Source of the DNA: Deltaproteobacteria bacterium
Lineage (GTDB): Bacteria > Desulfobacterota > Binatia > UBA9968
DNA: 57,959 nucleotides
Assembly (NCBI GenBank): GCA_016193465.1
Contig: JACPSE010000137.1
Location: 1-57,959, forward strand
Reading direction: 5' to 3'
This document shows positions 18,226-27,312 of the stretch, piece by piece. Position 1 is the stretch's first letter; each line of letters opens with the position of its first letter. Under the pieces are notes generated by a model that saw only the letters and a list, made by a program, of their open reading frames with translations, did no database searches and was not told where the DNA came from. Position numbers and translations under genes: made by a program.

Positions 18226-20247
18226 ATGAAAGCGAAAAAATCTGTGCCGGGGTTTGCATGGCGCTTCCGTCTTCACGAAGCGACGATCGCCGATGTCCAT
18301 CGAGCCTTCAAGGCAAAACAGTTAACGGCAACGCAATTGGTGAATTTCTACCTGAAGCGCATCGAGGCGTATAACGGGACCTGCGTTAAGGGGGATGTCG
18401 ATCCCGCCACTGGACTGCAGCTTGGGGATATCACTCCTGTAGAGAAGGCAGGGCAGCTCAATGCCCTGATGACTCTGAACATAAGGGGAAAGCGTTCAAA
18501 GACCGATCCGGTCGATAACGATCCAAAGATGCCGGATGCCTTGGAAGTTGCCAAGGTGTTAGACGACGAGTTTGCACGGACGGGCAAGCTGAAGGGAGCG
18601 CTTCACGGCATTCCGGTGGCTATAAAGGATCAGTTCGATACGTTTGATATGCGCTCGACGAGCGGGGCTGCGGCGAATTATGCGAATGACAGGCCGCCGA
18701 GAGATGCGGGCGTAGTTGCGAGGCTGCGGAAGGCCGGAGCCATCATCCTGGCTAAGGCGAACATGGGTGAATACGCTTCAGGGGACCGGAGCACTTTTGG
18801 CGGCACGACCTGTAATCCGTATGACACTACTCGGAGCGCTGGTCGCTCAAGTGGAGGCTCAGGCGCATCCGTGGCGGCGAACCTTGTCATGTGCGCGATC
18901 GGAGAGGAAACCGGCCCCTCAGGTCGGAATCCGGCCGCAAATAACAGTCTCGTTGCAATCGTTGCCACGCACAGTCTGGTCAGCCGAGCGGGCCTGATTC
19001 CCGGTTCAGTGACAAGGGATAGACCAGCCGTGATGTGCCGCACGGTTAGAGACGCGGCTATCGTCCTTGGCGCGATAGCGGGTTATGACCCCCGGGATCC
19101 AATAACAGCGGCCAGCGCGGGACAGTTACCCCGCGTGCCTTACCAAAATTTTGCCGCAAAGGCGAGCCTTAAAGGCGTCCGGATCGGTGTCGTGAGGGAG
19201 TTCATGCAACCGTTTACCAAGGCTGATGAAGATTCCGTTCGCATCGGGAACCAGGCCTTGGCCGATTTGAGCAAAGCTGGCGCGGTCCTCGTGGATCCGG
19301 GTCCGAGTGGGCAGCTATTCAAAGACGCCATAGCCGAGCTGCTTCCTTCGCTTGACACTTCTGCGCTCGTGGCTACATTCAAGGAGTTCTTCCCTAGCTC
19401 TGTTCCCGTAGTCGATAAGCTGCTCGATATTTCCTCCCATCCCTCGCTACTTTGTCCAGAGGTTACGCTACGGATTCTCGTGGAGGCTGACGTCTCCGCC
19501 GTCGGCGAGACAAACTATGCATTGAACCGCTACCTCCGGGAGCGGGGCGATAAGAATATCAAGAGCATCCAAGAGCTGATAGATAAGTCGACCTTTTACG
19601 ACCATGCCCCGATCGCTGGCGTATCCCTGGCGCCCAAAAGCAGGCTGGAAAATAACCTGACCCGAACCCAGCGGCTCAAGAAAAAGAGCGATGGCACCCC
19701 TTTCACTCATAGGACGCCAATTACAAATTTGGATATCAGCGGGATGCACGCCCGAAGAGTCATGCTTCAGGCGCTGGTGCTGAAAGTGATGGCCGATCAC
19801 AGGCTAGATGCGTTGGTCTACCCCACCAAGACGATTCCGGCCCCGATTCTCGGGGCGCCTGTGGAGCCAACGAACCTCAAGTCCGTCTCAGAAACATCGA
19901 CTGTGACCATTGATGGCGTGGAGTACGTGAGGACATCCGAGAGAGCGCTTGATGCGAGGCACCCCTTGGCTTGGCGCCTCAGTCCATTCGCAGGGTTGCC
20001 AGCGATTGTCGTTCCTGCTGGGTTTACCAGAGAAGTTTATGATCGCGCCCCGGTGGTAGGGCCGGATGGGAGCAAGAGGCCGGGGGATCTCGTCGGTCCT
20101 AAACCCATTGCGCTGCCTGTCTCTATCGATTTCCTCGGTAGGCCTTTCAGTGAGCCGACGCTGCTAAAAATTGCCGCCGGGTATGAAAAGGCGAACCGCC
20201 ACCGCCGCCCGCCCAAGGGCTTTCCTCCTTTGCGGGGAGAGCCTTGA
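18226..20247 (+). CDS. amidase-signature family hydrolase
   Basis: The 673-aa protein has the Ser-cisSer-Lys amidase signature: Lys near residue 134 in HGIPVAIKDQ, the Gly/Ser-rich loop RSSGGSGASVAANL around 207-220 with the cis-Ser, and the nucleophile region EETGPSGRNPA near 232. The usual GTDTGGSIR wording is altered to EETGPSGR but the serine is kept. It is about 150 residues longer than typical amidases; the extra length is mostly in the middle (residues 330-500). It hydrolyses amides or related C-N bonds, substrate unknown. No signal peptide is seen. AAGGAG lies 10 bases before ATG 18226. The gene is convergent with the VWA gene. Confidence 0.92.
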   Translation: MKAKKSVPGFAWRFRLHEATIADVHRAFKAKQLTATQLVNFYLKRIEAYNGTCVKGDVDPATGLQLGDITPVEKAGQLNALMTLNIRGKRSKTDPVDNDPKMPDALEVAKVLDDEFARTGKLKGALHGIPVAIKDQFDTFDMRSTSGAAANYANDRPPRDAGVVARLRKAGAIILAKANMGEYASGDRSTFGGTTCNPYDTTRSAGRSSGGSGASVAANLVMCAIGEETGPSGRNPAANNSLVAIVATHSLVSRAGLIPGSVTRDRPAVMCRTVRDAAIVLGAIAGYDPRDPITAASAGQLPRVPYQNFAAKASLKGVRIGVVREFMQPFTKADEDSVRIGNQALADLSKAGAVLVDPGPSGQLFKDAIAELLPSLDTSALVATFKEFFPSSVPVVDKLLDISSHPSLLCPEVTLRILVEADVSAVGETNYALNRYLRERGDKNIKSIQELIDKSTFYDHAPIAGVSLAPKSRLENNLTRTQRLKKKSDGTPFTHRTPITNLDISGMHARRVMLQALVLKVMADHRLDALVYPTKTIPAPILGAPVEPTNLKSVSETSTVTIDGVEYVRTSERALDARHPLAWRLSPFAGLPAIVVPAGFTREVYDRAPVVGPDGSKRPGDLVGPKPIALPVSIDFLGRPFSEPTLLKIAAGYEKANRHRRPPKGFPPLRGEP

Positions 20248-20305
20248 GTGAGACTTAGCTTCAAAACAAATTCCTGCTCACTCACCTTTGCATTGACTGA
20301 GGTAG

Positions 20306-20337
20306 CCTTGTCCGCAGCCGGAGGTCTGCCGACAAGG
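20306..20337. terminator. hairpin between convergent genes
   Basis: CCTTGTC (20306-20312) pairs with GACAAGG (20331-20337), and the inner GCAG pairs with CTGC around an 8-base loop, interrupted by one C/C mismatch. It lies between the amidase stop and the stop of the VWA gene, where a bidirectional terminator would be expected. There is no U-tract on either side, so factor-independent termination is uncertain. Confidence 0.4.
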
Positions 20338-20344
20338 TGTGGAG

Positions 20345-21931
20345 TTAAAACTTTACGAAGATATCTTTGGCCTCGTCGCCCGTGAGCTGTTTGATGGTCG
20401 TGATCCGGTCGCTGAATTCTTTTAGTGTTCCCAAGGAGCTGGGACCGATGTCTATGAGGATTGAGAAGAGGGAAAAACCCAGTCGCTCTTTTTCGTCGCG
20501 GAACTTCTCCGCCCATTCGGGGGTTACCTGACACTCGCCGTCAGTGATGAACACGATATCGCCTTTTTTGTAGCGTGATTTTTTCAGGCATTCGAGGGCC
20601 GCGTCCAAAGGCTTTTGAAAGTCCGTGCCTCCGCCCGGAAAATATTCCGCCAGATCCATCACCTTCTCCATTTCCGCCTCATAGCGTTCTCTTGGGTTCA
20701 TATCGAGGATCTGCAGGGGTGTATCGTCGGATGAAAAACAGATGGAGCGGAAGAGCCGCCGCTGACGCCGGGCAATCTCCAGCAGGGTGAGGGTTACCGC
20801 CTTAGACCAGATCTCTTTTTCCCCGGCCATCGAAGAGCTGCCATCCAGACAGACTACCATGGGCCCTTTGCCCTTTTCTTCGATCCCTCTAAGGGAGTAT
20901 TGCAGCAACTCTTGGTCGAGGAAGCGGCGGTGAAAATCCTTTCGAAGGACGGGATGGTAAAGGGTCAGGAGCTCATGGGGAAGGAGGCGGTTGAGAAAAT
21001 CGCCTCTCTCCACCTCCAGGATCTCCTCGCTGGAGCGCTCGAAGATCTTTTTACGCAGAGCCAGGGCCTGAAATTTCATCCGCCCGACCATTCTGGCGAG
21101 CTTCTTGAGCTTCTCGTTCCCGGCCAGCCTCTTGCCCAGTTCCAGCTTTTGGCCAGGGGGGGAACGGTAACCTGTCCCAAGGGTCAAGCCCCAATTGTCC
21201 GCTTCCTCAGCAGCGTCCTCAAGCTGCTGGGCCACTTTGATCGCCTCCGCCTGGACGCGATTTGTTGCTTGCGGCTCAAGTCGGCGAAGATCTTCCTCTA
21301 ACCTCTTGGCCTTCTGGCGCAAGAGGGCTTCAGCGCCGTCAAATTCGCCCTCCAACCTGTCTTTTGCCCTTTCGAGGCTTTTCTTGGCTTCGTTGGATAG
21401 TTGCGCTTCAGCGAGTTTCTCTGTCTCTGTCAGCTCCTCTCTTTTCTCTTCCAGAATCTCCTCCTGTTTTTGGATATCCCAGAGATCCAGCATGTCACGA
21501 CGAGTAAGGAGCTTTTCGGACTTGAGCAGAGAGAGGAGCGCTTCGCCCAGGAGAAGGGTGCAGAGTCCGGCTTTGGCCTCGTCCAAGAGCGTTAACTCGC
21601 GCAGGATGCGATAGAGGTTGCCTTGCTGCAGAGCGTTCAAAAGGATCCGGTTGAAAAGCGCGCTAGGCAGGACTTCGACGTCCTTCAGGAAGATAATGTT
21701 ATACTTGAATAATAGGCAGAAAAGGTCTTGAAGAAACGACGGACAGTGGGGAATAAAAGTAGAGCCGTTTTTCTCCAGGGCGCGCAGGGAAGGAGACTCG
21801 GAGCGCAGGTTGCCGTAGGCTCTGCGATCATAAGCATCGCTTTCTATCCAGCAGCTATTTTGCGTTAAGGGCTGGAGGACTCTTTTTGGCGGAACCTTTT
21901 TTTCCCGTTTAGGAGGCATCGAAGCAGTCAT
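20345..21931 (-). CDS. VWA-domain protein, ViaA-like partner of a MoxR AAA+ ATPase
   Basis: This 528-aa protein has a long helical N-terminal region with an extended charged coiled coil (about residues 130-250: EKREELTETEKLAEAQ and following) and a C-terminal von Willebrand A domain from about 345. The MIDAS metal site is complete: DGSSSMAG (DxSxS), FPGGGTDF (Thr) and ITDGECQ (Asp). This is the architecture of ViaA, the VWA partner of RavA. Its start overlaps the stop of the MoxR gene by one base (TAATG), implying translational coupling. The pair is thought in E. coli to act as a chaperone on membrane respiratory complexes; the targets here are unknown. Confidence 0.9.
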   Translation of the reverse strand: MTASMPPKREKKVPPKRVLQPLTQNSCWIESDAYDRRAYGNLRSESPSLRALEKNGSTFIPHCPSFLQDLFCLLFKYNIIFLKDVEVLPSALFNRILLNALQQGNLYRILRELTLLDEAKAGLCTLLLGEALLSLLKSEKLLTRRDMLDLWDIQKQEEILEEKREELTETEKLAEAQLSNEAKKSLERAKDRLEGEFDGAEALLRQKAKRLEEDLRRLEPQATNRVQAEAIKVAQQLEDAAEEADNWGLTLGTGYRSPPGQKLELGKRLAGNEKLKKLARMVGRMKFQALALRKKIFERSSEEILEVERGDFLNRLLPHELLTLYHPVLRKDFHRRFLDQELLQYSLRGIEEKGKGPMVVCLDGSSSMAGEKEIWSKAVTLTLLEIARRQRRLFRSICFSSDDTPLQILDMNPRERYEAEMEKVMDLAEYFPGGGTDFQKPLDAALECLKKSRYKKGDIVFITDGECQVTPEWAEKFRDEKERLGFSLFSILIDIGPSSLGTLKEFSDRITTIKQLTGDEAKDIFVKF

Positions 21932-23049
21932 TAAAATCGCTGCAGCATCTGCTTTTGGATTTCTTCGATCTCTTCCTTGATGGTCCCTACCTGTTCCAGG
22001 GGCCGGCCGAGCTTTTTTGCCTTCTCCATGATCTGCTCGACCTTGGCTAGGATATTTCGCAGCTTGGTGTGTACCTCTATAAGGGCGCGGGCGCGCTCAT
22101 CGCTGGTTTTCCAAGGGCGCAGCGCGGAATCCCGTATCTCCCGCGACTCATAGAGGAGCTCTTTGACTTCCTGTTCGTAACCGAGGAGAAGTTCACGGAT
22201 GGTATCACGGACCTGAGGTTGCTCCCCGGGATCGCGCCAGAGAACGTGTTCCAGAAAAAAGAGATTCTTTTCTGCGACCTCGCCCTCCCCGGAGAGATAG
22301 GCATGGGCTTGGAGAAGGGAAAGAGATTGGCGGTAGCGTCGGTCCGAGGCGACAATGCTTTTCCTTCCAAGTTCCCGCCGGATATCAGCGATGGTCCGGT
22401 AAATATAGCCGGGTATCGGGACGCTTCCGGCCTCCGTCTGCATCTCACGGAGTTCTTGTAGGCTGATGGTGGTCCGCTCCACCGGAGCCGCAGCCTCGAG
22501 CATTCTGAGAAAGCGAAAGTCCTCCTCGATGTATTTCACGACGAAGCGCAGCAGGAAGCGGTCGTAAAGCGCCATGAGCTCATCGTCCTCTGGCAGCTCG
22601 TTGCTGGCGCCGAATAGCGTGAGCAAAGGGACAGGGACGATCTCTTTGCCGTTATGGAAGATGCGCTCGTTGATGAGGGTCAGGATGGCGTTCAAAATAG
22701 ATGAGTTTGCTTTGAAGATCTCATCCAGAAAGGCGACGTGAGCCTCAGGCAGTTTGTGGGACGTCACCCTGCGGTAGTCGTCCTGTTCCAGTGCCTTGAG
22801 GCTTACGGCGCCAAAGATCTCCTCCGGCGTGCTAAAGCGGGTCAGGAGCCATTGGAAGTAGTTGGCGCCCTGGATTCGGCGGCAGATCTCGTCGGCGAGC
22901 ATCGATTTGGCGGTCCCCGGCGGCCCGATGATCAGCACGTGCTGGGAGGAGAGAAGGGCGGAGAGGGCGCCATCGATCAGATCACCGCGTTCCAGAAAGG
23001 TCTGTTTTAGCTCCTCGCGGATCTTTTTGATTTTTTCTTGCGTGGTCAT
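21931..23049 (-). CDS. MoxR-family AAA+ ATPase, RavA-like
   Basis: The 372-aa protein carries Walker A GPPGTAKS (residues 42-49), Walker B VAFLDEIFKANSSILNA (around 103-119), a sensor segment LFGASNELPEDDELMALYDRF with the expected Asn and arginine finger region, and a C-terminal helical lid. This is the MoxR/RavA group, which always pairs with a VWA protein, as here. It is shorter than E. coli RavA (about 500 aa), lacking the LARA domain. The last 80 residues form a helical bundle or coiled coil (VGTIKEEIEEIQKQMLQRF). The divergent neighbour is an SBP gene 167 bases away. Confidence 0.92.
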   Translation of the reverse strand: MTTQEKIKKIREELKQTFLERGDLIDGALSALLSSQHVLIIGPPGTAKSMLADEICRRIQGANYFQWLLTRFSTPEEIFGAVSLKALEQDDYRRVTSHKLPEAHVAFLDEIFKANSSILNAILTLINERIFHNGKEIVPVPLLTLFGASNELPEDDELMALYDRFLLRFVVKYIEEDFRFLRMLEAAAPVERTTISLQELREMQTEAGSVPIPGYIYRTIADIRRELGRKSIVASDRRYRQSLSLLQAHAYLSGEGEVAEKNLFFLEHVLWRDPGEQPQVRDTIRELLLGYEQEVKELLYESREIRDSALRPWKTSDERARALIEVHTKLRNILAKVEQIMEKAKKLGRPLEQVGTIKEEIEEIQKQMLQRF

Positions 23050-23216
23050 GAACAGGACCTTAAGCTATTACGCTATCAAATAGCCCCGTCGGACACAAAT
23101 GTTTCGGCTTCCTCCGGCCATTACTTGGGCTTGACGTGATACTGGATTCCTTATAGCCTTATTGTCCAAAGGCAGATCAAATGAATTTCAATCCTGAACT
23201 CCTGGAGGTGCGATTC

Positions 23217-24239
23217 ATGGCGGCTTTCAAAAATCTTCGGTTGCAGGTTCTGTCGATTCTGGCTTTATTTGCTCTTTTCTGTTTGCCCGCGGCGGCCCGG
23301 GCGCAGAAAGTTAATATCGAAGCGGCAAAGAAGGAAGGCAAGGTTGTCGTCTATGGATCCGTGGTGCCGCAGGCGATGGAAGGGCTCCACAAGGGTTTTG
23401 AAAAAAAATATGGCATCACGGTGGAATACTGGCGCGGGGATTCAACCAAGGTGATGGATCGCGCCCTGACAGAGTCGCGGGCCGGACGTCCAGGATTTGA
23501 TGTCGTGGAGGCGAACCGCGGCGTCCAGCTCATCATGAGACAGGAAGGTCTCTTCGCGAAATATATCCCGCCTGCGTCGGAAAAGTTTCCGGCACAGTTC
23601 AAAGAGAAGGATGCCCTCATCACGCCCTGGCGTGTCCTTCCGATCAGCATTCTCTATAACACAGAGTTGGTGAAGCCGGGAGATGTTCCCAAGAGCCTCG
23701 ACGACCTATTAAGCCCTAAGTGGAAAGATAAGATCAGCATGCCGGATCCTTCGCGGCACACGACCACGGCTCAATTTCTGTGGAACTTGCAAAGACTCCG
23801 GGGGGAAAAATGGCTCGATTTCGTCAAGGCACTGGCCAAGCAGCAGCCACACCTGGTGGAGTCGCTGGCCCCGGTGGCCAACGTGATCATCAAGGGCGAA
23901 GCGCACGTCGGAATTACCTACATTAAATACGTGAAGCAGTATAAAGGCCCGCTGCACTACGTGCTGATGGACAAATATCTGACCGACCCCAACTATATGA
24001 GCCTGTCGGGCAAGGCGGCGAACTCCAATGCCGCTAGACTCTACATCGACTATGCAACCTCGGCCGAGGGACAGAAGGCGATCTCGGAAGACGGGGAGTT
24101 TGTCCTGTACCCGGGTGTCCTTCCTCCCATTAAGGACGCGGAGAAGGTAGCGCCCAACATGATCTTCATGGATAACCCCACCGGCGAGGAGTTCAAAAAG
24201 TTGAGGAACGACTTCCGGCAGATCTTTTTCGGCAAGTAG
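23217..24239 (+). CDS. extracellular solute-binding protein of the 23-28 kb operon
   Basis: The 340-aa protein starts at MAAFKNLRLQVL, selected because TGGAGG lies 8 bases upstream; an ATG 36 bases earlier would put charged residues before the leader. The signal peptide ends ARA-QK. The mature start IEAAKKEGKVVVYGS and the KWKDKISMPDPS hinge segment mark the Fe3+/AfuA-type SBP family. It is a different subfamily from the left array. It is the first gene of an operon with a double permease, but a strong hairpin terminator follows it directly, a common way to express SBP in excess over permease. The ligand is unknown. Confidence 0.92.
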   Translation: MAAFKNLRLQVLSILALFALFCLPAAARAQKVNIEAAKKEGKVVVYGSVVPQAMEGLHKGFEKKYGITVEYWRGDSTKVMDRALTESRAGRPGFDVVEANRGVQLIMRQEGLFAKYIPPASEKFPAQFKEKDALITPWRVLPISILYNTELVKPGDVPKSLDDLLSPKWKDKISMPDPSRHTTTAQFLWNLQRLRGEKWLDFVKALAKQQPHLVESLAPVANVIIKGEAHVGITYIKYVKQYKGPLHYVLMDKYLTDPNYMSLSGKAANSNAARLYIDYATSAEGQKAISEDGEFVLYPGVLPPIKDAEKVAPNMIFMDNPTGEEFKKLRNDFRQIFFGK

Positions 24240-24261
24240 GGGATTCCGCGCTGCGACTTTG

Positions 24262-24305
24262 AGGCTGGTCCGCGGAGTCTAGCGCGGACCAGCCTTGTTG
24301 TTTTT
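24262..24305 (+). terminator. Rho-independent terminator between SBP and permease genes
   Basis: AGGCTGGTCCGC (24262-24273) and GCGGACCAGCCT (24284-24295) form a perfect 12-bp stem around a 10-base loop, followed by TGTTGTTTTT. It starts 22 bases after the SBP stop and precedes the permease start by 23 bases. It probably lets only part of the transcription continue into the permease, giving more binding protein than membrane subunits. Confidence 0.88.
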
Positions 24306-24328
24306 GCTGTCTCACAACAAGCCTCATC

Positions 24329-26074
24329 ATGAACCATAACGCGGTCCTGACACGCCTTCGCGTTTGGCCTCTCCGATCCATGCGTGAAGATCCCCAGGCA
24401 CTGGTCATCCTCTCAGTCGCGTTTTTGATCGCTTATCTCAGCCTCTCTCCAACCTTGATGCTTTTTTACGGCAGTTTTTTGAGCGAGCCTCTCGGGGTGG
24501 CCGGCCGTTTCACGCTCGCGCACTACATCGCCGCTTATTCAGACCCCCAGACATACCAGCTCCTGGTGAATTCCTTCGTTTTTGCCGCCGGCTCCGCTCT
24601 GCTCTCGACGGCTCTGGCACTGATATTGGCTTGGATCACAGTTCGCACCAACGCTTCTTTTAGAAAAGTATTCGAGCTTACGGCGATCATACCGAACATC
24701 TTCCCACCGGTGATGCTTGCCGTCTCGTGGGCAGTCCTTCTCAATCCCCGGGTGGGCCTGATTAATCTTTTGTTGAAGGAGCTCCTGGGACTGGAGGGCT
24801 CTCCCCTCAACATCTACTCCATGTGGGGGATGGTCTTTGTCGAGGCGCTCATCACCACGCCGCTGGCCTTTTTGATCATCTCGGCAGGGCTATACTCCAT
24901 GGATCCGGCGCTGGAAGAGTCGGCCAGGGTGGCAGGCTCCGGAGAGATCCAGGTGGCTACGCGCATCACCTTCCCGATCATCAGACCGGCAATCCTAGCG
25001 GCGGCTACGCTCAACTTCGTCAGGGCCATCGAGAGCTTCGACACCCCGGCGATCATCGCGCTGCCCGCTCGCATAGAAGTCTTTACCACGAAGATTTACC
25101 GCGAGACCATCGGCGCCTTTCCTCCGAATCACAATCTGGCGGCCACCTATGCCGTTTCGCTGCTGGCGATCACCATGCTTTTTGTCTATCTCTATCGTCG
25201 ACTGACGGTGCGGTCCGAAAGATATGTCACTGTCACGGGCCGGGGCTATCGGCCCACGATCATCGACTTGGGCAAATGGCGTTATCTCGCCTCAGCAGTC
25301 GCTGCTCTGATTCTTTTCCTCATCGTTGTTCTTCCCTTTGTCGTCCTGCTCTATACTTCGTTCGTGACCTACGTCCATGTCCCGGGTAGGAAGACCCTGG
25401 GCCTGCTCACGTTGGACCATTATCGCTCGAACCTGGGAGATCTACGCACCTACCGGGCCTTGAAGAACAGCATCTTTCTGGCGGTCACCGGCGCCACTCT
25501 GTGCATGATCCTCGCAGCCGTCACTTCTTACATTACGGCCAAGACCAAGACCGCGGGCAGAGGAATCATCGAAGGGCTGACCTTTATCCCATGGGCCTTT
25601 CCAGGAACCGCCCTCGCCATCGGGCTTCTCTGGACCTATGTTTTCATACCGCTTCCCATATACGGCACGATCTGGATCCTGCTCATCGGCTACATCACCC
25701 GCTTCCTGCCCTATGGTTTGCGGTCTATGACCAGCACAATTGTTCAAATTCACGATGAGCTGCAAGACGCCTCCAAGGCCTGCGGCGCGGGTTTCATTGC
25801 GACCTTCCGCCGCGTTCTCCTCCCGCTCATGAGGCCCGGGTTCATCGCGGGTTGGATCATCCTGGCTACCATTTATTTGCGGGAGTTCAGCACGTCGGTT
25901 TTCCTTTACTCGCCAGGCTCGGAGCCCATTGGACCGCTTCTCTACCACTTCTATGTGGATGGCAACCTGGGACCCATGTGTTCCCTGGCCGCGGTCGTGA
26001 GCATCGTCTCTGTCATCCTCATTGTTATCGCCCGCCGGGTGGGAAAGAGCGGAGCCCAGTTCGAAGGCGGATAG
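24329..26074 (+). CDS. ABC transporter permease, fused double-domain (FbpB/ThiP type)
   Basis: This 581-aa inner-membrane protein contains two permease units of about six segments each. EAA-loop motifs that contact the ATPase occur in both halves: EESARVAGSGEIQVATRITF with the following P (around residues 195-220), and QDASKACGAGFIATFRRVLLP (around 475-500). Such fused permeases serve Fe3+, thiamine or putrescine-type importers with one SBP and an ATPase dimer. The SBP is just upstream but no ATPase gene follows; the only ABC ATPase in the window is at 40263-41381. No clear ribosome site precedes ATG 24329. Confidence 0.93.
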   Translation: MNHNAVLTRLRVWPLRSMREDPQALVILSVAFLIAYLSLSPTLMLFYGSFLSEPLGVAGRFTLAHYIAAYSDPQTYQLLVNSFVFAAGSALLSTALALILAWITVRTNASFRKVFELTAIIPNIFPPVMLAVSWAVLLNPRVGLINLLLKELLGLEGSPLNIYSMWGMVFVEALITTPLAFLIISAGLYSMDPALEESARVAGSGEIQVATRITFPIIRPAILAAATLNFVRAIESFDTPAIIALPARIEVFTTKIYRETIGAFPPNHNLAATYAVSLLAITMLFVYLYRRLTVRSERYVTVTGRGYRPTIIDLGKWRYLASAVAALILFLIVVLPFVVLLYTSFVTYVHVPGRKTLGLLTLDHYRSNLGDLRTYRALKNSIFLAVTGATLCMILAAVTSYITAKTKTAGRGIIEGLTFIPWAFPGTALAIGLLWTYVFIPLPIYGTIWILLIGYITRFLPYGLRSMTSTIVQIHDELQDASKACGAGFIATFRRVLLPLMRPGFIAGWIILATIYLREFSTSVFLYSPGSEPIGPLLYHFYVDGNLGPMCSLAAVVSIVSVILIVIARRVGKSGAQFEGG

Positions 26075-26101
26075 ACGAGGCAGCAGGCAATAGGCAATAG
26101 T

Positions 26102-27289
26102 ATGAGTCCTGACGCGGCGAAGAAGCTCATCGAAGAGAAACTCCGTTACGAAGAGGTCAAAAAACTCCTAATCAAATTGGTGCAGACCCCCAGCCCGCAG
26201 ACCGAGCTGCTGGAGAAGGAGCCGCAAGTCCTCTCGTTGATCCGGGAGCAGGTCAAGCCGGAGCTGGAAAAGTCCGGGATCGAGCCTGTGATCGATGACG
26301 AAGGAAATCTCCTTGGCCACGTCAAAGGCAAGGGGGGCGCCAAGAGCCTTTTGCTCGTCAGCTACGCGATGAACGCGGCGCCGAGCACAATGCAGAATCC
26401 TTACTCCGGCGCCGTGGTAGACGGTGCGCCGTACGGTCTCAACGGAGAGTGCGTCTGGGGAAGAGGGGCGTGCGAGCAGAAAGGAAGCCTTGCCGCGATG
26501 CTCTCGGCCCTCAAGCTGGTCGGGGAATGCGAGACGGAGCTTCCCGGAGATCTCTATTTTGTTACGAGCACGGCCGGGGAGACCGGGCGGCATGATTCCA
26601 TCGCCCATGTGCTTGAATACGGCAAAGTACGGGCGGACTGGGGAATCATTGACGGTCCGCCGGAGATCCAGATGGGAAACAAGGGCCGCGTCGATATTCT
26701 CGTTACCGTAAAGGGTAAACAGTCGCACAGCAGCCGGCCTTGGGAAGGGATGAACGCTATTGATGGGGCGATGAGGGTTCTGGAGAAGCTGAAACCGCTC
26801 ATGCCCTATCCTTTGGAGCAGTCACACCCTGAGCTTGGGAAGGTTTCTTTGGTTGCCATGGCGATCGAGAGCTTTCCCAAGGCGACGCACACGATCCAGA
26901 GCGAGTGTCGGATACTTTTCGACCGGCGGCTGCTGCCGGGTGATGATCCCGCTGAGGCGATCGGGCAGATCGAGGCGGCTATCGGCGATATGGATCCGTT
27001 CAAAGTCGAAGTCCAGAGAAGAGACTTCATGTATCCCAGCGAAGTCTCGAAGGATGCCGAGGTGGTGCAGGCGCTCAGCCAGGCGATTCGCGTCATGCTT
27101 GGACGAGAAGCGAGCTATAGCTACTCCACGGCGGCGAACGATACCGGACTGCTCAACGTGAAAGGAATCCAGGCGGTCAACTACGGCTCGAGGGATATCC
27201 GATTCCAACACACAGATCACGACCTGGTCTCAGTCCAGAGCGTCTTCGAAGCTGCCAAGGTTTTTGCCTTTCTCGCGCTTCAGCGCTAG
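26102..27289 (+). CDS. M20/ArgE-DapE family protein with degenerate active site
   Basis: The 395-aa protein has the M20 metallopeptidase layout: a catalytic domain, a dimerisation insert (about residues 195-305, starting NKGRVDILVTVKGKQSHSSR) and a catalytic return. Key motifs are eroded. The GHxDxVP ligand site reads SYAMNAAP (His and Asp lost); the bridging Asp in GRGASDMKG is Glu in GRGACEQKG; the DEE motif reads AGE. Only the final His (FQHTDHD) is kept. Known M20 enzymes hydrolyse N-acyl amino acids or dipeptides; this one may be a non-zinc or non-catalytic variant (inference). It lies 27 bases after the permease in an operon. Confidence 0.85.
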   Translation: MSPDAAKKLIEEKLRYEEVKKLLIKLVQTPSPQTELLEKEPQVLSLIREQVKPELEKSGIEPVIDDEGNLLGHVKGKGGAKSLLLVSYAMNAAPSTMQNPYSGAVVDGAPYGLNGECVWGRGACEQKGSLAAMLSALKLVGECETELPGDLYFVTSTAGETGRHDSIAHVLEYGKVRADWGIIDGPPEIQMGNKGRVDILVTVKGKQSHSSRPWEGMNAIDGAMRVLEKLKPLMPYPLEQSHPELGKVSLVAMAIESFPKATHTIQSECRILFDRRLLPGDDPAEAIGQIEAAIGDMDPFKVEVQRRDFMYPSEVSKDAEVVQALSQAIRVMLGREASYSYSTAANDTGLLNVKGIQAVNYGSRDIRFQHTDHDLVSVQSVFEAAKVFAFLALQR

Positions 27290-27312
27290 CAGACCATGAA
27301 AGGTTAAGGAAA

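Noticed and set aside
23131-23157. possible promoter TTGACG...TATAGC before the SBP gene
   Set aside because: The spacing is only 15 bases and the -10 is weak, so it was not listed as a feature.
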